Source of the DNA: Actinomycetota bacterium
Lineage (GTDB): Bacteria > Actinomycetota > Acidimicrobiia > Acidimicrobiales > Acidimicrobiaceae
Direction of reading: 5' to 3'
Assembly: GCA_027366165.1 (NCBI GenBank)
Contig: DAHXKX010000032.1
Location: 1-46,833, forward strand
DNA length: 46,833 bases
A program made the translations under genes and the position numbers. The notes below the pieces were generated by a model. The model worked only from the letters and a program-made list of their open reading frames with translations. It was not told the origin of the DNA and searched no databases. Positions within the stretch are counted from its first letter, which is position 1. The number at the start of each line of letters is the position of its first letter. Positions 8,578-17,632 of this stretch are shown in pieces.

Positions 8578-10101
8578 TTGAAATCGAGGACAAGAACGGT
8601 TGATCATTTGAGTTATTCTCTTTCACACCTTGCAACTCAGATCCCCGGAGCACAGCTTGTTGGTGCCGACCTTGATGTCTCTGGCGTAGCGAGCGACTCA
8701 CGTCTCGTCAAACCAGGAGACATTTTCGCTGCAATGAAGGGTACGCACCTCGATGGCCACGACTTCGCACACGAGGCATACATCAACGGAGCCAGCTCGC
8801 TTGTGACATCTCGCAAGTTACCGATCGATCTTCCCCAGCTAATTGTTCCGTCAGTTCGCCGCGTGTTGGGCAGGGTATCTTCACTGGTGTACGGGATCCC
8901 TTCAACAAAGCTCAACGTCATCGGAATCACAGGAACAAACGGCAAAACGACAACCTCCTACATGATTGAGAATGCTCTTGAGCACGCCGGAATTCGGTCC
9001 GGACTGATTGGAACGATCGAAACCAAGATTGCAGGTCAGTCCGTTCCAGCCCTCTTCACCACCCCGGAAGCTCCGTCACTGCAAGGATCTCTTGCAGAAA
9101 TGCTTAGACACGACGTAGAAGTGGCGGTTATGGAGGTCTCTTCCCACGGCATCGACCAGCACAGAATTGATGGCACCCTGTTCGAACTTGGAATATTCAC
9201 CAACCTATCGGCAGAGCACTTGGACTACCACGGCACCATTGAACAGTATTATGCCACCAAAGCGCAGCTGTTCGAACCATCCCGATGCAAGAGGGCGCTG
9301 GTTTGCGTCGATGACGAATGGGGATTACGGCTCAGTCACCAGGTCCAAATACCTGTTGTGACTTTCGGATCCACTCCCTTGGCCGACTACCGGATTCAGG
9401 ACATAACAATAACTCACGACGGCACCTCCTTCACCTTGAATGGCCCGGATGTCCGCACCGAAATATTCTCCCCGATCGTTGGCGCCTGCAATGCTCAAAA
9501 TGCCGCAGCAGCCTTTCTGACTCTTCATCTGCTAGGACTCGATACCGAGGCCGCCCTTGCAGGAATCAAGAGCTGCCAGAAAGTCTCAGGGCGCTTTCAG
9601 AGAGTCGAGCTTGGTCAACCAATGGAAATCATCATCGACTATGCCCATACTCCAGGAGCAATAGTGTCTTTAATCGAAACTGCGAGATCCCTCCGTGCCG
9701 CCGATTCGGAAGTCTATATAGTCGCTGGTGCCAGAGGAGGCCGGGACAGGCTCAAGAGGCCTGAACTTGGACGAGCCCTCGCCAAGGCGAACCACGTGAT
9801 ACTCACGGTTGATTCTCCTGGTGACGAAGACCCCGTCGCTATCATAGAGCAGCTCATTGCAGGAACCATAGACGTACCGCAAGGCCGGATATCCATAGTG
9901 CTAGACCGGGAAAAAGCGATCCAACTTGCCATCAGCTCAGCCGCTCCAGATGACACTGTTCTGATCGTCGGACGAGGTCATGAGAAGAGTCTGCGCATAG
10001 GAAACCGAAAAATACTTCTTGACGATGTGGAAGCCGCCAAAAAAGCGGTGGAGATGCTCGACCTGGCAAGAAACCAAACATCAGCCTATGCATCAAGGTA
10101 G
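8578..10101 (+). CDS. MurE-like Mur ligase with altered amino-acid-binding motif
   Basis: The 507-residue protein has the three-domain Mur ligase layout. Visible: N-terminal UDP-substrate domain (VASDSRLVKPGDIFAAMKG), P-loop GITGTNGKTT (116-125), TTPEAP (161-166), EVSSHG, the presumed carbamoylated Lys228 in YYATKAQLF, and DYAHTPGA. These mark the MurE branch (UDP-MurNAc-Ala-Glu:diamino acid ligase). However the diaminopimelate signature DNPR is replaced by DSPG (412-415), the usual GCGGDRD is GARGGRD, and NLTRDHLDYHG is NLSAEHLDYHG; the late GHE is kept. The gene is away from any division/cell-wall cluster. It may be a MurE paralogue for another amino acid or a divergent MurE. The start (TTG 8578) has no clear ribosome site; TTG 8608 is an alternative. 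Confidence 0.8.
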   Translation: MKSRTRTVDHLSYSLSHLATQIPGAQLVGADLDVSGVASDSRLVKPGDIFAAMKGTHLDGHDFAHEAYINGASSLVTSRKLPIDLPQLIVPSVRRVLGRVSSLVYGIPSTKLNVIGITGTNGKTTTSYMIENALEHAGIRSGLIGTIETKIAGQSVPALFTTPEAPSLQGSLAEMLRHDVEVAVMEVSSHGIDQHRIDGTLFELGIFTNLSAEHLDYHGTIEQYYATKAQLFEPSRCKRALVCVDDEWGLRLSHQVQIPVVTFGSTPLADYRIQDITITHDGTSFTLNGPDVRTEIFSPIVGACNAQNAAAAFLTLHLLGLDTEAALAGIKSCQKVSGRFQRVELGQPMEIIIDYAHTPGAIVSLIETARSLRAADSEVYIVAGARGGRDRLKRPELGRALAKANHVILTVDSPGDEDPVAIIEQLIAGTIDVPQGRISIVLDREKAIQLAISSAAPDDTVLIVGRGHEKSLRIGNRKILLDDVEAAKKAVEMLDLARNQTSAYASR

Positions 10102-10331
10102 CGCCACAACTCTGCGAAAGTCAAAGCTGGCACCATTATCGGCCATGGATTGCGGTTATAATCCGGATACCACGGCAATCCTAAAGGTACCATTTGTTCA
10201 GTTCGAATAGCAGACCGGCGCAAAAATGCGATTTCAAATAACTGAAGCGTGTCATTGGCCTTCCGCATGAATAGATACCCAGTCATTTTTAGATCAAAAG
10301 GAGCGAGGAGATTGAGCAGGCAAGTGTCCAA
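10086..10331 (-). CDS. Possible small hypothetical protein
   Basis: The open frame of 81 codons on the minus strand fills the gap between the MurE-like gene and the glycosyltransferase and overlaps the MurE-like stop by 16 bp. Its sequence looks protein-like in the second half (VPLGLPWYPDYNRNPWPIMV), rich in Trp, Tyr and Pro. I do not recognise the family. Starts could be TTG 10331 or ATG 10286; neither has a good Shine-Dalgarno site. It may be a short gene, a decayed fragment, or chance. Confidence 0.3.
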   Translation of the reverse strand: MDTCLLNLLAPFDLKMTGYLFMRKANDTLQLFEIAFLRRSAIRTEQMVPLGLPWYPDYNRNPWPIMVPALTFAELWRYLDA

Positions 10332-10341
10332 TTAGACACTT
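10322..10341. promoter_or_regulatory. 7-bp perfect inverted repeat upstream of the glycosyltransferase
   Basis: AAGTGTC and GACACTT are separated by CAATTA, ending 27 bp before the glycosyltransferase ATG. The dyad could be an operator or a short leader hairpin. It also overlaps the 5' end of the possible minus-strand ORF. Confidence 0.35.
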
Positions 10342-10368
10342 CCACAATATGGCAACTCCGTGATTTTC

Positions 10369-11313
10369 ATGACCAGACCCACAGTGAGCGTCGTAATTCC
10401 CACCTACAACTCGCAGGACACCATAAAGGCCGCCCTGGAATCCGTTTACTCTCAGACCGTCCAACCAGACGAGATCATCGTCATCGATGACGAATCGGGT
10501 GACAACACCTGCGCCATAGTCACAGCAAACTTCCCTCGAGTCAGGCTGATAAAGAAACAGAACGGCGGTCCATCATCAGCGAGGAATCTGGGGATCAAGA
10601 ATGCCAGATTCGAATGGATCGCCTTTCTGGATGCCGACGATATCTGGGCCAAGGACAAGAGCGACATCCAACTCCATGAAATCACCGAGAACCCGAAAGC
10701 TGTTCTTATCGCCTCCAACTGGTCGGGCTCGGCGAAAACTCTGCTGAGCTTGGAAAATGCAAGGCCGCCCCTCAACCAGGTCAAAAAGCTATGGACCTCG
10801 GACATCCTCGTTTTGAATCGGTTCCAAACCTCGACAGTCATGGCCAAAAGGGCTCAGTTGGAGCAGCTCCATGGATTTCGAAGCGAATTAGACGGAGCCG
10901 AAGACTGGGACATGTGGCTAAGACTTTCAAGGCTCGGTGAAATCATCCTGGTTCAAGAGCAACTGGTCTTCTACAGAGATACCAACGGCGGCTACTCCAA
11001 AGACCTATTACGCCTCATGTTGGCTATGCAGAAGATGATGCTCCGGGAGGCGGCCGACGAGAGGATCAATCCACGCCTGTTGAAAAAGATCTGGGCCTGG
11101 CATTACCTACGATTCTGTGTCGGATTCATTTTGGCAAAGGACGGTCGGAATGCAGCGACTAGCATCATCTCCGCCATCAAGGCTGGCGTCGGCCCCCAGA
11201 TTCCGTCGGCATCTTGGGACTATCTGATCCCGTTCCTCGCTTCTAGAGCCCGCCGGCGAATTGCACGACAGCCCTTCAGTCGAGGGAGCAGCCAAACCAC
11301 ATCATTCTCCTGA
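10369..11313 (+). CDS. Family 2 glycosyltransferase
   Basis: GT-A fold glycosyltransferase of 314 residues using a nucleotide sugar. The N-terminus is typical: VSVVIPTYNSQDTIKAALES, IIVIDDESGDNT, GGPSSARNLGIKNA and the metal-binding DXD as FLDADDIWA; a later ED-type motif (GAEDWDMWLRLS) is the likely catalytic base. No membrane segment is obvious. ATG 10369 is preferred over GTG 10360 because homologues start just before VSVVIPTYN; no strong ribosome site precedes either. It converges with dedA, overlapping it by 12 bp. The acceptor is unknown; the neighbouring Mur-like ligase hints at a cell-envelope role but this is inference. Confidence 0.88.
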   Translation: MTRPTVSVVIPTYNSQDTIKAALESVYSQTVQPDEIIVIDDESGDNTCAIVTANFPRVRLIKKQNGGPSSARNLGIKNARFEWIAFLDADDIWAKDKSDIQLHEITENPKAVLIASNWSGSAKTLLSLENARPPLNQVKKLWTSDILVLNRFQTSTVMAKRAQLEQLHGFRSELDGAEDWDMWLRLSRLGEIILVQEQLVFYRDTNGGYSKDLLRLMLAMQKMMLREAADERINPRLLKKIWAWHYLRFCVGFILAKDGRNAATSIISAIKAGVGPQIPSASWDYLIPFLASRARRRIARQPFSRGSSQTTSFS

Positions 11314-11961
11314 TCTCTGGCTCCGTCTTATCCTTCTTTCATAGCTCTTGTCGACGGCCATCTCCTTGCGCTTGCGATAAAAAAGAAACACCGCCAAAGC
11401 GACGACGACCACTCCCAAGATCACGTACGAGATATCGCCCGCGATCTTTTCAACCTGCTTGTAACTCTGGCCGGCAGCAAATCCCAAAAACGACATTGAA
11501 ACCGCCCAGGCGATGCCACCGGAAATGTTGTACATTGCGAAAGTCCTGTACCTCATTTTGGCCACCCCGGCCATACCTGGAACCAGCACCCTCAGGACGG
11601 TGGTAAAGCGTCCAATGAAGACGCCGGGTCCTCCCCTTTTCACCATGAACTCTTCGGCTCTGGCCACATGGGCTGGCTTGACAAACCTGGACAGCTGATT
11701 GTTGACTAGCGAGCGGCCCCACTTCTTGCCTATGAAATAACCCGCGCTATCACCGAGAATCGCTCCCAGAGATGCTGCCGCCATAATCATGACCAACGAT
11801 TCCCGGTGCTCAGAAGCCAATACACCGGCCACGATCACTGCAGTCTCTCCCGGAAACACAAAACCGAGGAAGATGGACGATTCGGCAGCAGGCAGAAGAA
11901 ATACCAGAAGCAGCACCACCCAACCATGGAGGGTCAAGACGTAATTAGCGATACTGCTCAT
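11302..11961 (-). CDS. DedA family membrane protein
   Basis: Polytopic inner-membrane protein of 219 residues in the DedA/SNARE-associated (VTT) family, some members of which flip undecaprenyl phosphate or phospholipids. Characteristic pieces are FPGETAVIVAGVLAS, a re-entrant glycine-rich GDSAGYFIGKKWG, and FIGRFTTVLRVLVPGMAGVAKM, with the two conserved arginines of the R(F/Y)xxxxR type. Hydrophobic segments lie near residues 10-35, 50-75, 135-160 and 175-195. The C-terminus is a basic cytoplasmic tail. It converges with the glycosyltransferase and follows ctaF on the same strand after 86 bp. Confidence 0.9.
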   Translation of the reverse strand: MSSIANYVLTLHGWVVLLLVFLLPAAESSIFLGFVFPGETAVIVAGVLASEHRESLVMIMAAASLGAILGDSAGYFIGKKWGRSLVNNQLSRFVKPAHVARAEEFMVKRGGPGVFIGRFTTVLRVLVPGMAGVAKMRYRTFAMYNISGGIAWAVSMSFLGFAAGQSYKQVEKIAGDISYVILGVVVVALAVFLFYRKRKEMAVDKSYERRIRRSQRSGE

Positions 11962-12047
11962 TCCTAGAACCCTAGCCTTTCAAGCAGTGAGCAAGCTGAA
12001 AAGCAACTCTGAGCTAAACAAGATGCCCCGGGACTTGGTGTTGACGC

Positions 12048-12440
12048 TCAGACCATCCCACCACGGCGGGATTCAAGCGACACGTTTAACGCGGTGGAGA
12101 TTATGAAGGCCAAGCCCACAACCGCAAGCCAAACGCCAAATACCAGACTCAGCGCAGTCAGCGCAGCGCCCATACCAAGAACAAATGGCCAAATCGTATT
12201 AGCAGGAAACGTTCCAACCGGTCCTGATCCATCAGATAAAGTCGCATCCGCACGGTCCTCTGGCCTGGGAGGCATTCTATGGGCCCACCAGGCGAAGTAT
12301 AAACCTGGCATGATTCCCAATCCTGCCGCAGCAAAGAGCATTATGCTTCCGCCAGCCTCACCAGACCACAGGAAGTAGATCACCATGATCAAAAAGAAAA
12401 AGGCTCCAATCAGCAGATAGATTCCCCGTTCACTCTTCAT
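12048..12440 (-). CDS. ctaF: Cytochrome c oxidase subunit IV, actinobacterial type
   Basis: Small four-helix membrane subunit of the aa3 oxidase in Actinomycetota. The frame is open from 12497, but ATG 12440 has GGAG seven bases upstream and starts [16 protein letters not shown], the normal start of the family; this gives 130 residues. Hydrophobic helices are near residues 7-27, 33-50, 83-102 and 105-122, with the linker [13 protein letters not shown]. It overlaps the end of ctaD by 11 bp and ends the respiratory run. Confidence 0.88.
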   Translation of the reverse strand: MKSERGIYLLIGAFFFLIMVIYFLWSGEAGGSIMLFAAAGLGIMPGLYFAWWAHRMPPRPEDRADATLSDGSGPVGTFPANTIWPFVLGMGAALTALSLVFGVWLAVVGLAFIISTALNVSLESRRGGMV

Positions 12441-14136
12441 TTGAAGTCTCCGTGCTTTCAGCGAGGACACCGCCGTGAGAAACTCTGTGGTCGGCATACT
12501 CAGGATGATTCATATCCCAAACAGGACGCTGTGACCTGATAGGAGGCAGCCTGTCAAAGTTGTGGTGCGACGGGGGGGAATCCGTCGCCCACTCGAGAGT
12601 ATGACCATCCCAAGGGTTCTTTGGCGCCGCGATAGGCTTTCTCCAAGAAATCCAAAGATTGATCATCCAGACTACGAAGGCAAATCCCGTCAAATAGGCA
12701 CCCACAGAGGATATCTGATTCAGAGTAGTGAAATGGTCTGCTGGGAGATACTCGGCGATGCGCCGAGGCATTCCCTTTAAACCAAGAAGGTACTGGGGCA
12801 AAAACGTCACGTTGAAACCGACGAATGTCAGCCAAAACTGAAGCTTTGCAAGCTTTTCCCTGTACATGCGCCCGGTTAGTTTGGGGTACCAATAGAAGAA
12901 ACCGCCAAATCCGGCAAAGACCGTCGTCCCGAATAACACCTGATGGAAGTGGGCGACGACAAAGTAGGTGTCGTGAGTGGCAAAGTCAATAGGTGGAGAC
13001 GCCAAAAGCACTCCGGTTATCCCACCCATTGTGAACACGATGATGAACCCAATGCAAAAAAGCATTGGAGCGCTGTAGTCAACCTGACCCCGCCACATTG
13101 TTCCGATCCATGTAAAGATCTTTATCCCTGTTGGAACCGCGATCAAAAGTGACAGGGCACTGAAGAATGGCAGTAAAACGGTTCCTGTAGTGAACATGTG
13201 GTGAGCCCACACACCGGTTGACAGTCCGGCAATCGCCATGGTTGCAAATACCAGTCCCTTATAACCGAAGACCGGCTTCCTGGAAAATACCGGCATAATT
13301 TCACTTACGATTCCAAAAAATGGAAGTGCGAGTATATAGACCTCAGGGTGGCCAAAGAACCAAAACAGGTTCTGCCATAGTACCGGTACTCCGCCCCCGG
13401 CAACCGAATATATGTGGGTCCCAAGGTGCCTGTCTGCCCAAAGCATGATCAATGCAGCAGTCAAGACAGGAAATGCAATGAGTATCAGAATTCCTGTCAC
13501 AAGCATATTCCACACAAATATTGGAAGCCGGAACATCGTCATACCCGGAGCACGGAGATAGAAGGTGGTGGTCACCAGGTTGACTGCAGTGAAAATACCG
13601 GAAAAACCAACCAACGCGATGGATACTATCCAAAGATCAGGCCCAGCACCCGGTGAATTCGTCGCACTTGAAAGTGGCGCATAGGCCACCCAACCAAACG
13701 CGGCGGCCCCAGACGCCGTCAGAAATCCCAAAAGCATGCTGATGCCACCTGTCAAGTACAACCAGTATGACAGAGCATTCAATCTTGGAAAAGCCATGTC
13801 CGGGGCCCCAATTTGGAGCGGAAGAATGTAGTTTGCGAATCCGCCGAACGCGAATGGTCCGGCAAACAGATAAAGCATCATCGAACCGTGGATCGTGAAG
13901 AGCTCGTTATAGGTCTGCGGAGACACAAAGTGGTTGTTGGGAGCGAAAAGCTGAGTCCTTATCAGCATTGCCAGCGCTCCGGCGATGATGAAAAACACCA
14001 GCGACGTATACATGTAGCTCTTGCCAATGATCTTATGATCGGTCGATGTCAACCATAGAAGGATGCCCTTTGGCTGCTCCTCATGATGAGCCTCTTCATG
14101 GTGATGAGAACCAATTTCCTCTGCGATTATTGTCAT
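12430..14136 (-). CDS. ctaD: Cytochrome c oxidase subunit I
   Basis: Heme-copper oxidase catalytic subunit of the aa3 type; 568 residues from ATG 14136. The CuB/heme a3 site is visible as [14 protein letters not shown] (His-Tyr pair), WAHHMFTTG and [10 protein letters not shown], and the D-channel region as [17 protein letters not shown]. About twelve membrane helices. A His/Glu-rich N-terminus ([13 protein letters not shown]) precedes the first helix. The start is chosen because the ATG overlaps the ctaC stop codon in ATGA and has AAGGTG upstream; the frame itself is open further to 14169. Confidence 0.97.
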   Translation of the reverse strand: MTIIAEEIGSHHHEEAHHEEQPKGILLWLTSTDHKIIGKSYMYTSLVFFIIAGALAMLIRTQLFAPNNHFVSPQTYNELFTIHGSMMLYLFAGPFAFGGFANYILPLQIGAPDMAFPRLNALSYWLYLTGGISMLLGFLTASGAAAFGWVAYAPLSSATNSPGAGPDLWIVSIALVGFSGIFTAVNLVTTTFYLRAPGMTMFRLPIFVWNMLVTGILILIAFPVLTAALIMLWADRHLGTHIYSVAGGGVPVLWQNLFWFFGHPEVYILALPFFGIVSEIMPVFSRKPVFGYKGLVFATMAIAGLSTGVWAHHMFTTGTVLLPFFSALSLLIAVPTGIKIFTWIGTMWRGQVDYSAPMLFCIGFIIVFTMGGITGVLLASPPIDFATHDTYFVVAHFHQVLFGTTVFAGFGGFFYWYPKLTGRMYREKLAKLQFWLTFVGFNVTFLPQYLLGLKGMPRRIAEYLPADHFTTLNQISSVGAYLTGFAFVVWMINLWISWRKPIAAPKNPWDGHTLEWATDSPPSHHNFDRLPPIRSQRPVWDMNHPEYADHRVSHGGVLAESTETSNEE

Positions 14137-14933
14137 GCTGTCACCTTTTGTTGCTGGGTGGCTAACCAACCGGAAAACTCCGTCGCACTCACCACTTTTA
14201 CATTAAAGAGCATCTCTGCGTGGTAAAGGCCACACAGCTGAGAACAGCGCCCGACAAAGCTTCCTGTCTTTGTTGGCGTGAAGTCGAAATAGTTGGTCAC
14301 GCCTGGAAGCGCATAGCGCGAGAAGTTGAACGCCGGGATGTAGAAACCGTGAACCACATCGTTCGAAACCAACTTGATCGTCGTAGTCTTGCCTTCGGGA
14401 AGTTCGAGAGTTGGATAGGTCGATCCCTTTGGAATGATAGTGACTCCGCCCGGGTACTCGAACTTCCAACCCCATTGGAATCCAACGACAGTGACCCTAA
14501 GTGCTGGATTTGCGCTGACGGCATCGATCTGGTTCTCCGACACAAAAGTCGCGGCGAAAAGTCCGATAACTATGAGAACAGGGATGATGGTATAGATAAG
14601 CTCCCACTTCAAATTCGAATGTGTCTGTACTGGTATATGATCCCCACGCCGTCGGAACTTGAACACAGCATAAAACAGGACTCCCCAAGTGATCCCACCA
14701 ACAAAAATCGCCGTGATAATGAATCCCTGCCACAGATGGAATTCATTTTGCCCTTGAGTAGTTGCACCCCTGAACGCGCCAAAAGTTGGCAACTTACAGG
14801 CACTTAGCAGTAATGCCCCCGCCGCCAATGCAACAGCATTTCTCTTGCTTTCAAAGAAGCGTCGCCGCTTCACCACCTCACACGTACCCTCACAGGCACT
14901 CGGCTTACCTAGCTGCACGATACCCAGTTCCAT
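14133..14933 (-). CDS. ctaC: Cytochrome c oxidase subunit II
   Basis: CuA-bearing subunit that takes electrons from cytochrome c. From ATG 14933 it has 266 residues: a lipobox-like LLLSAC with Cys46 as possible lipidation site, two membrane helices (about 68-92 and 109-132), and a periplasmic cupredoxin domain with CuA ligands His195, Cys230, Cys234, His238 and Met241. A later start at GTG 14876 or 14873 would remove about 20 residues that do not look like a signal peptide; GAGGG lies about ten bases before 14876. The ATGA overlap couples it to ctaD. A 141-bp spacer separates it from qcrB. Confidence 0.95.
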   Translation of the reverse strand: MELGIVQLGKPSACEGTCEVVKRRRFFESKRNAVALAAGALLLSACKLPTFGAFRGATTQGQNEFHLWQGFIITAIFVGGITWGVLFYAVFKFRRRGDHIPVQTHSNLKWELIYTIIPVLIVIGLFAATFVSENQIDAVSANPALRVTVVGFQWGWKFEYPGGVTIIPKGSTYPTLELPEGKTTTIKLVSNDVVHGFYIPAFNFSRYALPGVTNYFDFTPTKTGSFVGRCSQLCGLYHAEMLFNVKVVSATEFSGWLATQQQKVTA

Positions 14934-15075
14934 TCATGTTAATTTCCAACGCACCTGACACTTTGTGGCCCGCAGCTGGACCTAGACATTTAACCATCTG
15001 CAACGAGGTCTGCTTACCGACCATTGCCTCGATTTGACACTTGAAATCGGCGGTTGTGGTGCAGATCTGTTGCAT
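14905..15075 (-). CDS. Possible 56-residue ORF between qcrB and ctaC
   Basis: An ATG at 15075 overlaps the qcrB stop as TGATG, and the frame stays open for 56 codons, ending inside the first codons of the long ctaC frame. The product would start MQQICTTTADFKC, has three cysteines and no membrane helix. I know no family. The junction resembles the stop-start overlaps used elsewhere in this operon, which is the only argument for it; it would require ctaC to start further downstream. Confidence 0.22.
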   Translation of the reverse strand: MQQICTTTADFKCQIEAMVGKQTSLQMVKCLGPAAGHKVSGALEINMNGTGYRAAR

Positions 15076-16736
15076 CACTTTTCATCCTCAGAATCACTGA
15101 CTTCTTTGGACTGGCTTGGACCCCGAGGACTGAACATGCCTCCACCCGATCCCGGAGCTCCACGTGGAACTTCATAGACACCGCTGCCACCGCTCGGCCG
15201 CTCTCCGATCTCCTCTGCCAGCACAGCCGCTATAGAAGAGCCTGAAAATGCGTAGTCCTCGCCATCGTCTGCCGCTTCTATCGCTTCCCCGTGGAGACGA
15301 GACTCCTCTGGCAAGGACTGAGCGATGTCTCCGTGCATTGCGTGTCGCTTGAATTCGAGTTCAGGCCTTGGATCCGACTCCTCAGTGGTGTACTCGCCCT
15401 CTTTCGACCTGGACACCACCATTGCCTTCCTTGGCCTGCCGGCACTTTGCACCGATCCCGCCTCTACCGCCAGCTTGTGGGCCACTAAGGCCGCGACGGG
15501 AGGAATGACGAAAACAAGCACCCTGAAAGCCCAGAGAACGAAGTTGAGGGACACCTCGAACGTGTTTGCCAGGACATCTGTCGACGAGGCAAAGAATAGC
15601 ACCATGTAGAAGGCCATGACCCCTACGCCAATTGATGTTCTCCATGGATTATCCCGTGGATTATCCAGCAGATTATGAGCGGCGGTGTCCTTGGTGAAAA
15701 TTCGTTCAATCCATGGCCAGGCCATCAGGAGTCCAAAAGTAACTCCAGGTAACAGGACCGCTGGGAAAAAGACTGTGGGAATCATATGGCCAAAACCGGT
15801 GATCTCCCACGATGGAAACAGCCTGAGCGCACCATCCAGCCATCCCATGTACCAGTCCGGTTGAACGGCGTACGAGACTTTATAGGGGATATAGGGACCA
15901 TACAGCCAAATTGGATTTATCTGGACAAGACCACCCAGGGCCGCGAGCACCGACGCCGTAAGAAAGAAGAAACCTCCCGCCTGCATGGCGTAGGCTGGCC
16001 ACATTGCAATGCCAACCACATTCTTTTCGGTCTTGCCCTTGCCCTTGTACTGAGTGTGCTTCTGATGCCACATTATGGCCAAGTGGGCACCGAGAAGGCC
16101 TGCCATCAGGGCTGGAATGAGAAGAATGTGAATGGTGTAGAACCTCGGAATTATCGTGTTCCCAGGGAATTGACCACCAAATAGGAACGACGCAAGGTAG
16201 CTTCCTACAACTGGTATCGATAGAGTAATCGAATACGCAATCCTGATTCCTGTACCAGAGATGAGGTCATCCGGAAGCGAGTAGCCAAGGAACCCCTCAA
16301 ATATTGCCATCATCAGAAGTAGCGAACCAACCAGCCAATTGATTTCGCGAGGTTTGCGAAACGCCCCGGTGAAAAACACTCTCAGCAGATGGACAACAAT
16401 TGCCGCAATGAAAACGTTGGCTGCCCAGTGGTGCATTTGGCGCATTACCAGACCGGCACGCACGCTGAAGGACAGATTCAGCGTTGAGGCGTATGCCTGT
16501 GAAACAACATGCCCGTCCATCGGTGCGTAGCTTCCGTGATAGACGGTATCGGCAGACGACGGCACGAAGAAAAAGGTCAGAAAGACTCCGGTGGCCAAAA
16601 GTATGAAAAACGAATACATGGCGATTTCACCAAGCATGAACGACCAGTGGTCGGGAAAGATCTTATTCAAAGACTTTCTGGTGAACTTGGCGGTGCCAAG
16701 TCTCTCATCCACCCAATCAATCGGCTTGTAGTTCAT
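15075..16736 (-). CDS. qcrB: Cytochrome bc1 complex, cytochrome b subunit
   Basis: Quinol:cytochrome c reductase subunit holding hemes bL and bH; 553 residues from ATG 16736. Heme ligand histidines lie in MRQMHHWAANVFIAAIVVHL and in IHILLIPALMAGLLGAH..MWHQKH. A PEWY-like loop of the quinol site appears as QPDWYMGWLDG, the form seen in actinomycetes. The long C-terminal extension (about 150 residues beyond the core, ending in a Gly/Ser-rich acidic tail) is also typical of the group. Start overlaps the qcrA stop as ATGA, with GGGAG upstream. Confidence 0.96.
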   Translation of the reverse strand: MNYKPIDWVDERLGTAKFTRKSLNKIFPDHWSFMLGEIAMYSFFILLATGVFLTFFFVPSSADTVYHGSYAPMDGHVVSQAYASTLNLSFSVRAGLVMRQMHHWAANVFIAAIVVHLLRVFFTGAFRKPREINWLVGSLLLMMAIFEGFLGYSLPDDLISGTGIRIAYSITLSIPVVGSYLASFLFGGQFPGNTIIPRFYTIHILLIPALMAGLLGAHLAIMWHQKHTQYKGKGKTEKNVVGIAMWPAYAMQAGGFFFLTASVLAALGGLVQINPIWLYGPYIPYKVSYAVQPDWYMGWLDGALRLFPSWEITGFGHMIPTVFFPAVLLPGVTFGLLMAWPWIERIFTKDTAAHNLLDNPRDNPWRTSIGVGVMAFYMVLFFASSTDVLANTFEVSLNFVLWAFRVLVFVIPPVAALVAHKLAVEAGSVQSAGRPRKAMVVSRSKEGEYTTEESDPRPELEFKRHAMHGDIAQSLPEESRLHGEAIEAADDGEDYAFSGSSIAAVLAEEIGERPSGGSGVYEVPRGAPGSGGGMFSPRGPSQSKEVSDSEDEK

Positions 16737-17632
16737 GCTCGCTCCCAAAATCCGGGGCCGATCGGTTCATCGAAACCAGCTTGAGCCCTCAGATAACCCT
16801 GGGAATCAATCTCCAATGGAAGTTGCGGTAGAGGCCTTGGCGCAGGACCGAACACTGGATTCGCGCCTGTCATAACGTCGAAAAGAGACTGATGGCATGG
16901 ACACAACAGCTGCTGAGTCAGCTCCTGATATAAGCCGACCGGACAGCCCGCATGCGTGCATACCTTTGAATAAGCCAGGTACCCCTGGGGTCCCCATGTA
17001 TCCCGCCCAGGTTTGGTGACAATGTCCTCGAACGAAGGCCTGATCAGTATCGACTGGGAGATCGCTCCACCCGCATGTCCCTCTGGAAACACCGTTAGCA
17101 CGCCGCCAACCTCAAGGTCGGTTGAGTGGACCTTGGTTCCATCACTCTTCACCAAAGCGGAACCCTTCTTCCAGTTGGTTACATATAGCATCTTCTTGGG
17201 CTGGGGCCCAAGAGACCGGATGAACGGGAAGAGAGTAATCACTCCAAACGCAGCGACTGATGCCCCCAACAACTTGGCTAGGAAGCTTCTCCGCTGGATG
17301 AGCTTATTCCCCCGCTCGAAAGACTCCACAAACGCTTCACGCTCGGATTCAGTGCTCTGCAGCTCTTCGCGTTCCTGAACGTAGGGACCCTGCGGCACCA
17401 GATACTTGCCCCAGGCTACGATCCCGAAACCAATGCCGCCCAAAGCCACGAATAGCAGGGCTCCTTCAATCTGAGTCTGACCACCCTGCCAATACACAAC
17501 CCCAAGCCCTATCGTCGCCAAGAATGAGAGGGCGAAACTAACTCCCACAGCTCTTTCAAAACGACGTTCAGAAGCCTTTAAAAGACTCTCCCCATCTAGT
17601 TCTTGTTCCAGTTCCGGAGTCGAGCCACTCAA
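16733..17632 (-). CDS. qcrA: Cytochrome bc1 complex, Rieske iron-sulfur subunit
   Basis: Carries the high-potential [2Fe-2S] cluster of the bc1 complex. The cluster motifs are CTHAGC and CPCHQS with the Pro loop near GPAPRPLPQLPL. The 299 residues include an N-terminal region with three hydrophobic segments (about 31-50, 56-75 and 119-140), as in actinobacterial QcrA, which has three membrane helices instead of one. The gene overlaps qcrC upstream and qcrB downstream by 4 bp each (ATGA), so QcrC, QcrA and QcrB are made in a coupled way. Confidence 0.96.
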   Translation of the reverse strand: MSGSTPELEQELDGESLLKASERRFERAVGVSFALSFLATIGLGVVYWQGGQTQIEGALLFVALGGIGFGIVAWGKYLVPQGPYVQEREELQSTESEREAFVESFERGNKLIQRRSFLAKLLGASVAAFGVITLFPFIRSLGPQPKKMLYVTNWKKGSALVKSDGTKVHSTDLEVGGVLTVFPEGHAGGAISQSILIRPSFEDIVTKPGRDTWGPQGYLAYSKVCTHAGCPVGLYQELTQQLLCPCHQSLFDVMTGANPVFGPAPRPLPQLPLEIDSQGYLRAQAGFDEPIGPGFWERA

